A program made the position numbers and the translations under genes. Source: JBOGZI01 sp050697275 (GTDB taxonomy: Bacteria; Actinomycetota; Thermoleophilia; Solirubrobacterales; 70-9). From it: a DNA stretch of 13,832 bases. Each line of letters starts with the position of its first letter. The first letter of the stretch is position 1. The stretch lies in the NCBI GenBank assembly GCA_050697275.1, contig JBOGZI010000132.1, forward strand, positions 1-13,832, in the 5' to 3' direction. This document shows positions 1 to 5,251 of the stretch, piece by piece. The notes beneath the pieces are model-generated. The model ran no database searches. It had not been told where the DNA came from and saw nothing but the letters and a program-made list of their open reading frames with translations.

Positions 1-114
1 GGCACGAGGCTGGGGGGCACCGACCCGGGTCAGCACCGGCTCTCGGCGGCGTTGATGCGGTGCTCCGTCGGGGGCAGCCCCGGTCTCGGCAGCTATCTGA
101 TCAGGCGCGGATGA
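1..114 (+). CDS. C-terminal fragment of an unrecognised protein (5' end outside window)
   Basis: Reading frame 1 is open from the first base to a TGA at 112-114 and encodes the last 37 residues of a protein, ending GLGSYLIRRG. No start lies in the window, so this is the 3' end of a longer gene. The evidence is codon composition: 33 of 37 third positions are G or C, against 24 of 36 in frame 3 over the same bases and 12 of 17 in frame 2, which stops at 53-55. The stop overlaps the ATG of the HAD gene (ATGA, 111-114), the same overlap used at three other gene junctions here. I do not recognise the family from so short a tail. It is probably the upstream member of an operon with the HAD gene. 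Confidence 0.62.
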   Translation, partial: GTRLGGTDPGQHRLSAALMRCSVGGSPGLGSYLIRRG

Positions 115-776
115 GCCCCCGGACCGACGGCGACGGGCGGATCTCCGCAGTGATCTCCGACTTCGGCGGGGTGCTGACGACCCCGCTGATCCAGTCCTTC
201 GCCGCGGTCCAGGACCGGACCGGCGTCCCGTTCGAGGAGCTCGGCCAGGCGATGGCCCGGATCGAGCGCGACGAGGGGAAGCACCCGCTATACGAGCTGG
301 AGAAGGGCCGCGTCACCGAGGCGGACTTCCTCGCCAAGCTCGGCGACTACCTGGAGCCCGAGCTCGGTCACCGGCCCGAGCTGCATCGCTTCCGGGAGAT
401 CTACTTCGATGCACTGCACCCGAACGAACCGATGATCGAGCTGATGCGCGAGGCGAAGGCGAGCGGTCGCCGCATGGCGCTGCTCACCAACAACGTGCGG
501 GAGTGGGAGCCGATCTGGCGGGCGATGCTGCCGGTCGACGAGATCTTCGAGCTGGTCGTCGACTCGGGGTTCGTCGGGATGCGCAAGCCGGAGCGCGAGA
601 TCTACCGACTCACCCTGGAGCGGCTGGGCGGCGTCGCCGCGGAGGAATGTCTGTTCATCGACGACGCCGACGTCAACTGCGCCGCGGCGGCCGAGCTCGG
701 GATGGCCACCGTGCAGTACCAGCACAACCAGCAGGCGATCGTCGAGATCCGGAAGACGCTGAAGCTGCCCTCTTGA
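111..776 (+). CDS. HAD superfamily hydrolase, class IA-like, DFGGVL variant
   Basis: Predicted cytoplasmic phosphatase-type HAD hydrolase of 221 aa. Motif I is DFGGVLT with the nucleophile Asp at residue 17. Motif II is LLTNN (124-128), with the Thr that binds phosphate. The motif III Lys is K159 in MRKPE, and motif IV is IDD with D184 and D185. The helical insert between motif I and motif II is the usual cap domain of subclass I. The second motif I aspartate (DxD), normally the general acid/base, is Gly here. That variant is common in YihX-like and epoxide-hydrolase-N-domain-like HADs, so substrate and rate cannot be predicted. I chose ATG 111 over an upstream GTG at 60. It overlaps the stop of the preceding frame, and coding bias upstream lies in frame 1. 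The GTG would add 17 residues in a frame of poor GC3. The TGA stop (774-776) lies inside the -35 box of the next promoter. Confidence 0.85.
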   Translation: MSPRTDGDGRISAVISDFGGVLTTPLIQSFAAVQDRTGVPFEELGQAMARIERDEGKHPLYELEKGRVTEADFLAKLGDYLEPELGHRPELHRFREIYFDALHPNEPMIELMREAKASGRRMALLTNNVREWEPIWRAMLPVDEIFELVVDSGFVGMRKPEREIYRLTLERLGGVAAEECLFIDDADVNCAAAAELGMATVQYQHNQQAIVEIRKTLKLPS

Positions 777-802
777 CATGTGACTAAATAGTCACCTATA
801 CT
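773..802 (+). promoter_or_regulatory. Strong sigma70-type promoter of the arsR-SRPBCC operon, leaderless
   Basis: A perfect -35 TTGACA at 773-778 is followed by an 18-bp spacer and a -10 TATACT at 797-802. The expected transcription start is about 7-9 bases beyond the -10, at 809-811, which is the A of the ArsR start codon at 811. The ten bases before that ATG contain no Shine-Dalgarno sequence. The transcript is therefore probably leaderless, which is common in actinobacteria. The -35 overlaps the last codons and stop of the HAD gene. This is one of the few AT-rich patches in the window. Confidence 0.8.
780..795. promoter_or_regulatory. Palindromic operator inside the arsR promoter spacer
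   Basis: GTGACTAAATAGTCAC is a perfect inverted repeat: 7-bp arms (GTGACTA/TAGTCAC) around a 2-bp AA centre. It occupies almost the whole spacer between the -35 (773-778) and -10 (797-802) boxes. A dimeric repressor bound here would block RNA polymerase directly. The obvious ligand is the ArsR-family protein encoded 16 bp downstream, as negative autoregulation, but that assignment is inferred from position only. Confidence 0.75.
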
Positions 803-810
803 GCCGCGTC

Positions 811-1122
811 ATGGACGAGGTCTTCAAGGCGCTTGCCGACCCGACCAGGCGCGGCCTGCTCGACGAGCTGTTCGAGCAGGACGGGCAGACCCTGAGCGAG
901 CTCGAGGGCCGTCTGCCGATGACGCGCTTCGGCGTGATGAAGCATCTGAAGGTGCTCGAGGAGGCCAACCTGGTCGCCACGAGGCGAAGCGGTCGCGAGA
1001 AGCACCACTTCCTGAATTCCGTCCCGATCCGGCTCATCCACGAACGCTGGGTGAGCAAGTACGCCGAGCCCTGGGCCGCGACGCTCACCGGGCTGAAGCG
1101 AGAACTCGAGGAGGAAGCATGA
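811..1122 (+). CDS. ArsR-family winged-helix transcriptional repressor
   Basis: A 103-aa DNA-binding regulator. It opens with the family hallmark ALADPTRR (residues 7-14), followed by a winged-helix fold. The recognition helix region is LPMTRFGVMKHLKVLEEANL (35-54) and the wing is ATRRSGREKHHFL. There is no cysteine at all, so it cannot be a thiolate metal sensor like ArsR or SmtB proper. It belongs to the non-metal branch typically paired with SRPBCC genes. ATG 811 sits at the predicted transcription start with no Shine-Dalgarno. The stop overlaps the next ATG (ATGA, 1119-1122), so the two are co-transcribed and translationally coupled. It most likely represses its own operon through the palindrome at 780-795. 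The inducer is unknown. Confidence 0.93.
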   Translation: MDEVFKALADPTRRGLLDELFEQDGQTLSELEGRLPMTRFGVMKHLKVLEEANLVATRRSGREKHHFLNSVPIRLIHERWVSKYAEPWAATLTGLKRELEEEA

Positions 1123-1625
1123 AGGCAGTGCCAGAGGGCGGGCTCGTGCTGGAGCCCACCGACACCACCGCGGTATTCGAGATCTACATCAAGACGGACC
1201 CCGAGCGCCTCTGGGAGGCGATCACCGACCCGGAGATGCGGGCGAAGTACAGCTTCGGGGTGGGCACCACCTCGGAGTGGACGCCCGGCTCCGGGTACAA
1301 GTCAGCGGTCCCCGGCGTGATCGACATCGCCGAGGGCGAGAACCTGGAGGTCGATCCTCCCCGGAGGCTGGTCCAGAGCTTCACGGCTCTCTGGAGCGAC
1401 GAGGTGAAGGCCGCCGGGGCCTCGCGGGTCACCTGGGAGATCGAGCCGGTCGGAGACGACTCCTGCCGGCTGACCGTCATCCACGACCAGCTCCCCGAGC
1501 GGGCCAACCCCGAGCTCTACGGCGGCTGGCCGATGATCCTCTCCGGCCTCAAGACGCTGCTCGAGACCGGCGAGACGCTGACCACCCCGGCGTCGCTGCG
1601 CTACTCGGGCGCTTCCGCCGGCTGA
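1119..1625 (+). CDS. SRPBCC domain protein (AHSA1/CalC-like, START-like fold)
   Basis: A 168-aa predicted cytoplasmic protein with the helix-grip SRPBCC fold, which holds small hydrophobic ligands. The N-terminal strand (VFEIYIKTDPERLWEAITDPE, given here only by position, about residues 19-39) and the C-terminal helix motif GGWPMILSGLKTLLETGETL are typical of AHSA1-like proteins encoded beside ArsR regulators. It starts at ATG 1119 inside the ArsR stop, with a good Shine-Dalgarno AGGAGG (1109-1114) four bases upstream. Internal initiation is thus SD-driven, although the operon's first gene is leaderless. Its ligand is unknown. It could bind or process the compound sensed by the regulator, which is inference from the pairing. 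No signal peptide or membrane helix is seen. Confidence 0.9.
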   Translation: MKAVPEGGLVLEPTDTTAVFEIYIKTDPERLWEAITDPEMRAKYSFGVGTTSEWTPGSGYKSAVPGVIDIAEGENLEVDPPRRLVQSFTALWSDEVKAAGASRVTWEIEPVGDDSCRLTVIHDQLPERANPELYGGWPMILSGLKTLLETGETLTTPASLRYSGASAG

Positions 1626-1640
1626 CGGGCGCGAAGCACC

Positions 1641-1683
1641 GCAGCGGCGATTAGGCGGCTGGCAGCCGCCTAATTGTCGCTGC
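1641..1683. terminator. Long hairpin between convergent genes, probable bidirectional terminator
   Basis: A 20-base left arm (1641-1660) pairs with a 20-base right arm (1664-1683) around a 3-nt loop. All positions pair, two of them as G-U. The core is TTAGGCGGCT/AGCCGCCTAA. Neither side has a T-run, so this is a U-tract-less terminator as often seen in high-GC actinobacteria. It lies between the SRPBCC stop (1625) and the minus-strand gene. Its right arm contains that gene's TAG stop (1672-1670) and last few codons. Confidence 0.7.
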
Positions 1684-2125
1684 CCGCCCGATCCCAGATA
1701 TAGAGCTCGGTCGCCTCGCGGGCGAGCTCCATCAGCCGGACCGGGGAGATCCACTCGAGCACCAGGTCCAGGGCCCGCTCCTCGCTGATCCCTTCCTCGA
1801 AGGCCTCCTCGCCGCGGAAGCCGGCGGCGAGCTTGAGCGCCTCGCGCCGGTGCTCACCGAGCGAATCGAAGGCGCCCATCAGGAAGTCGCGGTTGGGGAC
1901 CGGCTGGCCGACCTCCATCGAGCCGTGCCAGGCGGCGAGCATCGAGATGTCGTGCTCGTCGAGCTCGGCGATCGCCTTGGCGTAGTGATCGTCCAGCTCG
2001 GAGTCGGGGATCTCGTCCACCCAGGCGCGCACCGCCTCCCCGAGCAGCTGGCGGCGGGCCTCGCGGCCGACGGAATCCGCGATCGCGCGGATCGCGTCGG
2101 CGGGATCTACGAAGCAAAGTGTCAT
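1670..2125 (-). CDS. Hypothetical acidic, mostly helical protein (151 aa)
   Basis: I do not recognise the family. The ATG is at 2125-2123 (MTLCFVDPADAIR) and the TAG at 1672-1670. Codon third positions are overwhelmingly G/C in this frame, which supports it over the antisense frame. The protein is soluble and rich in Glu, Asp, Ala and Arg, with apparent amphipathic helices throughout. It has one Cys (C4), no signal peptide and no transmembrane segment. A possible Shine-Dalgarno (GGGAG) lies about 12 bases before the ATG, which is longer than ideal. The frame stays open far upstream on this strand, but those extra residues are the antisense of the addB-like gene. The gene is divergent from the recombination operon, sharing the 153-bp gap at 2126-2278, and convergent with the SRPBCC gene. 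Confidence 0.75.
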   Translation of the reverse strand: MTLCFVDPADAIRAIADSVGREARRQLLGEAVRAWVDEIPDSELDDHYAKAIAELDEHDISMLAAWHGSMEVGQPVPNRDFLMGAFDSLGEHRREALKLAAGFRGEEAFEEGISEERALDLVLEWISPVRLMELAREATELYIWDRAGSDN

Positions 2126-2134
2126 GTCAGTTCT

Positions 2135-2208
2135 GGACTCCCTCTCGGACTGTCTCTGAGTGATGCGCGGCAAAGATAGAGTCGCCCCCCGACGGCAAAA
2201 CGGACTCC
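2135..2208. repeat. GGACT-core short repeats in the divergent intergenic region
   Basis: GGACTCCCTCT at 2135-2145 and GGACTGTCTCT at 2147-2157 are direct copies with a 12-bp period and 2 mismatches in 11 bases. GGACTCC recurs at 2202-2208. They sit between the start of the 151-aa gene and the recombination operon. The spacing is near one helical turn, so they could be tandem protein-binding sites, but chance cannot be excluded in so short a stretch. A weak minus-strand -10-like TATCTT lies in the same gap near 2173-2178. Confidence 0.3.
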
Positions 2209-2214
2209 GAGGTT

Positions 2215-2233
2215 TCCGCGCGTTATGCGCGGA
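2215..2233. promoter_or_regulatory. Inverted repeat upstream of the addBA-like promoter
   Basis: TCCGCGC (2215-2221) and GCGCGGA (2227-2233) are perfect 7-bp arms around GTTAT. The repeat ends 9 bp before the putative -35 box of the recombination operon, a suitable place for an activator or repressor dimer. It is not a LexA-type GAAC-N4-GTTC box. Its function is unknown. Confidence 0.45.
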
Positions 2234-2242
2234 GCCAAGCCA

Positions 2243-2271
2243 TTTACCCGGGCCGGGGCCCGGCCTATGCT
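2243..2271 (+). promoter_or_regulatory. Putative promoter of the addB-addA-GGCT operon
   Basis: A -35-like TTTACC (2243-2248), a 17-bp spacer and a -10-like TATGCT (2266-2271) predict a start near 2278-2279, at the ATG of the AddB-like gene. No Shine-Dalgarno lies upstream of ATG 2279 (the preceding bases are GGCGAGC). The arrangement matches the leaderless layout at the ArsR gene. Confidence 0.5.
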
Positions 2272-2278
2272 GGCGAGC

Positions 2279-5251
2279 ATGTCCCTGTCCCTGATCGCGG
2301 GCCCTCCGAACTCCGGCCGAACCGGGGCGATCCTGGAGGGATTCCGGGCGGCGGCCGCGCACGACCCGGTCCTGGTCGTCCCGACGGTGGACGACGTCGA
2401 GCGCTTCGAGAGGGAGCTGACCGGCGAGGGCCGGCCGGTGACCGGGGCCACGGTCTGCACCTTCGACCGCCTCTTCGGGCTGGTCTCCCGGGCCACCGAC
2501 GCCCCGGCGGGGCCGGCGCTGAGCCCGACGCAGCGCAGGCGCATCGCGCAGGAGGCCACCTCCCGCACGGAGCTGCGCCTGCTCGCCGCCTCGTCGCGGC
2601 GACCCGGCTTTCCCGCCGCGCTCGACGAGCTGATCTCCGAGCTGCAGGCGGCCGCGATCGACCCCGACACGTTCGGCTCCCGGGCCGCCGAGGCCGGGCC
2701 GTACGAGCGCGAGATCGCGGCGCTCTATCGCCGCTATCGCGAGGTCCGGGACGAGCTCGGGCACCATGACGATCACTCGCTGGCCGTCGCCGCCACCTCC
2801 GCCCTGCGGGCGCAGCCGGACGCGTGGGCCGGCCGCCCGGTCTTCCTCTACGGGTTCGACGACCTGACCGCGGAGCAGCTCGAGCTCGTCCGCACCCTCG
2901 CGGGATCGACCAGGGTGACGATCGCGCTCCCCTACGAGGACCGCGAGGTGCTGACCGCAGCCCGCGGAGCGCTCTTCGCCGAGCTTCGCGACACCGAGGG
3001 TGTGGAGATCGCCCAGTTGAAGTCCGAGCCGCGGTTCACCAGGAGCGCGACCCTGTTCGAGCTGGAGCGCCGCTTCGGCGAGCCCGCGTCCGGGGACGTG
3101 AAGGAGATCGACAACGACGGAGGGCTGGCGCTGCTCGCCTCCGCGGGGGAGCTGGCGGAGGCGGAGGCGGTCGGAGCCGAGGTCGCCCGGCTCCTGAGCG
3201 ACGGCGTCCCCGCCGGGGAGATCGCGATCGTGCTGCGGGATCCCTCCGCGGCCGGCCCGCTCTACCGCCGCACGCTGACGCGGTTCGAGATCCCGGTCGC
3301 CGTCCAGGCGGATCTCGACGTGGCCAGGACGGTGACGGGCGCCGGCCTGCTGGCGCTTCTCCAGGCTGCGGTCGGGAGCGGCCGGGCGTCGGACCTGCTC
3401 GCCTACCTGCGCACACCCGGGATGGCCTCGCCGCGGCGCGTGGACTGGTTCGAGCGGCGGCTGCTCCGAGGACGGATGCGCACCACCGAGGAGGCGCTCG
3501 AGGCCTGGGAATCCAGAGGCCAGGGGAACGGCGAGGGCAAGAAGGGGCTGGTCGCGATCGAGCGCCTGCGCGCCGCGGGCTCCGGCGCCGAGCTCCTGCG
3601 GGAGGCGGGGCGCCAGGCGCGCTGGATCGCCGAGTCGGCGGTCCGCCGTCAGGCCGCCGTGGCCGGTGCCGACCGCGCGCTCGAGCTGCGCGCCGGAGCG
3701 GAGATCGAGAGCGCGCTGGAGGAGCTGGCGGAGCTGGACCTCCCCCACTCCCATGCCGAGCTGCTCGAAGCCGTGGCGGCGCTGCGGGTGCCGATGTGGC
3801 GCGGCCCGACGGAGGGCAGGGTCCGCGTGATCAGCCCCTACCGGGCCCGCGCGCGCCGGGTCGGCTACATGTTCGTCGCCTCACTCCAGGACGGTGACTT
3901 CCCGCGCCGGGACACCGGCGGGCCTCTGCTCTCCGACGAGGCGCGCGGCGACCTGGGGCTGCCTCCCCGCAAGAAGGCCGAGGTCGAGGACCGCTACCTG
4001 TTCTCGGTCTGCCTCTCCCGGCCGAAGGAGCGCCTCTGGCTCTCCTGGCGGAGCGCCGACGACGAGGGTGGAGCGGCGGCCCGGTCCCCCTTCGTGGATG
4101 AGGCGCGCGCGCTGCTCGCCCCGGCCCTGCCCCCGGACCTCGAGGAGCGTGACGATCTGCTCGCCGGCGAGGCGGCGGGGCGTGGCCTGGCCCAGTCGGT
4201 CTTCAGACCGGCGGCGGCGCCCAGCGAGCGCGAGCTCGCGCGCGCGGAGGCCGCCCTGAGCACGACCGGGCTGCCCGAGGAGCGTCTGCGCCCGGGACCG
4301 CTGAGGCTCGAGCCGGTCCTGGAGCGGATGCGCGGGATGAAGCTCTTCGGCCCCTCCACCCTCGAGAGGTACGCCGAGTGCCCCTACCGCTGGTTCGTCG
4401 ATCACGAGTTGAAGCCGCAGCGGATCGGGCCCCAGGACGAGGCGCTCCACGCCGGCTCGGTCGCACACCAGGTCCTCGAGGCCCTCTATGAGGAGCCTCC
4501 CGGGGCGGAGCGGCGGCCGACCCCCGCGGTCCTCGGCCGCTGGATCGACCGCGCGGGGGAGCTGGTCGCGGAGCTCGGCCCGGAGCGGCTGCCGATGGAA
4601 ATCCCCGACACCGCCGCCGCCCTGAGGCGGGTCGAAGGGCTGGTGATCGCCTTCCTCGTCGACGAGGCGCAACAGCCCACGCCGTTCGCGCCCGCCCATA
4701 CCGAGGCGAGCTTCGGAGACGGCGACTCCGACGAGAGGCCGGAGCTGTCCCTCGCCGGCGGCGGCCTGCACGGACAGATCGATCGGATCGACCTCGGCCC
4801 CGCCGGGGAGGCGCTGGTCCAGGACTACAAGACGGGCGCCACCGTCGACGGCGGCAAGGGGATGCTGGAGCGCGGCAAACTCCAGCTGCAGCTCTACATG
4901 CTCGCGGCGCGCGAGCTCTGGGGCCTGGAGCTGGCCGGGGGCCTGTACCGGCCGCTCGGGGGAACCAGCAAGCGCGAGCCGAAGGGGCTGCTGCGGAAGT
5001 CGTCCGCCGAGGACCTCGCCGCCCTCGACCCCCGGCCGGGAGACCACCTGGACGACGAGCCCTTCGAGGAGGCGCTCTCGGACGCCAGGGCAAAGGCCGA
5101 GGAGATCATCGGCCGGGTTCAGCGCGGCGACATCGGCCGCCGGCCGATCGGCGGCAACTGCCCCGACTACTGCCACTACCAGCCCATCTGCCGACGCGAG
5201 CGGGGGCTGCCGGAGGAGGAGCCCCGCTCCGGCGAGGAGGACGAGGAGTGA
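2279..5251 (+). CDS. addB: AddB-like subunit: inactive SF1-type motor plus RecB-family nuclease with Fe-S motif
   Basis: A 990-aa subunit of an AddAB/AdnAB-type double-strand-break resection complex. The N-terminal P-loop-like motif is GPPNSGRT (8-15), with Arg14 where Walker A needs Lys. The Walker B region reads VFLYGFDDLT, with Tyr191 where AddB proteins usually have Asp in DGF. An AddB-typical core segment reads YMFVASLQDGDFP. The C-terminal RecB-family PD-(D/E)XK nuclease looks complete: H730 (GSVAHQVLE), D835 (GQIDRID), D849-Y-K851 (QDYKTG) and the QLQLY motif. C701 (YAECPYRWF) together with C961, C965 and C971 matches the Fe-S clasp of AddB nucleases. ATG 2279 follows a probable leaderless promoter; ATGs at 2225 and 2267 are alternatives but lie in or upstream of it. 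The stop overlaps the addA-like GTG (GTGA). An AdnA-like name is possible, but the N-terminus is AddB-like. Confidence 0.9.
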   Translation: MSLSLIAGPPNSGRTGAILEGFRAAAAHDPVLVVPTVDDVERFERELTGEGRPVTGATVCTFDRLFGLVSRATDAPAGPALSPTQRRRIAQEATSRTELRLLAASSRRPGFPAALDELISELQAAAIDPDTFGSRAAEAGPYEREIAALYRRYREVRDELGHHDDHSLAVAATSALRAQPDAWAGRPVFLYGFDDLTAEQLELVRTLAGSTRVTIALPYEDREVLTAARGALFAELRDTEGVEIAQLKSEPRFTRSATLFELERRFGEPASGDVKEIDNDGGLALLASAGELAEAEAVGAEVARLLSDGVPAGEIAIVLRDPSAAGPLYRRTLTRFEIPVAVQADLDVARTVTGAGLLALLQAAVGSGRASDLLAYLRTPGMASPRRVDWFERRLLRGRMRTTEEALEAWESRGQGNGEGKKGLVAIERLRAAGSGAELLREAGRQARWIAESAVRRQAAVAGADRALELRAGAEIESALEELAELDLPHSHAELLEAVAALRVPMWRGPTEGRVRVISPYRARARRVGYMFVASLQDGDFPRRDTGGPLLSDEARGDLGLPPRKKAEVEDRYLFSVCLSRPKERLWLSWRSADDEGGAAARSPFVDEARALLAPALPPDLEERDDLLAGEAAGRGLAQSVFRPAAAPSERELARAEAALSTTGLPEERLRPGPLRLEPVLERMRGMKLFGPSTLERYAECPYRWFVDHELKPQRIGPQDEALHAGSVAHQVLEALYEEPPGAERRPTPAVLGRWIDRAGELVAELGPERLPMEIPDTAAALRRVEGLVIAFLVDEAQQPTPFAPAHTEASFGDGDSDERPELSLAGGGLHGQIDRIDLGPAGEALVQDYKTGATVDGGKGMLERGKLQLQLYMLAARELWGLELAGGLYRPLGGTSKREPKGLLRKSSAEDLAALDPRPGDHLDDEPFEEALSDARAKAEEIIGRVQRGDIGRRPIGGNCPDYCHYQPICRRERGLPEEEPRSGEEDEE

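Noticed and set aside
60..110. GTG 60 as the HAD start
   Set aside because: Third-position bias in this stretch favours another frame that ends at 114; the ATG at 111 fits a coupled start.
2225..2278. Earlier ATGs (2225, 2267) for the AddB-like protein
   Set aside because: They lie upstream of or inside the predicted -10 region and would put extra residues before the P-loop-like strand. Neither has a Shine-Dalgarno. ATG 2267 cannot be fully excluded.
2126..3754. N-terminal extension of the 151-aa minus-strand gene to 694 aa
   Set aside because: The extra residues are the antisense of the addB-like gene. They are low-complexity Arg/Gly/Pro-rich, as expected from opposite-strand reading of GC-rich coding DNA.
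3881..5176. Long minus-strand open frame (431 codons) inside the addB-like gene
   Set aside because: The frame is a complement shadow with no family motifs; the plus strand carries a complete nuclease with catalytic and Fe-S residues.
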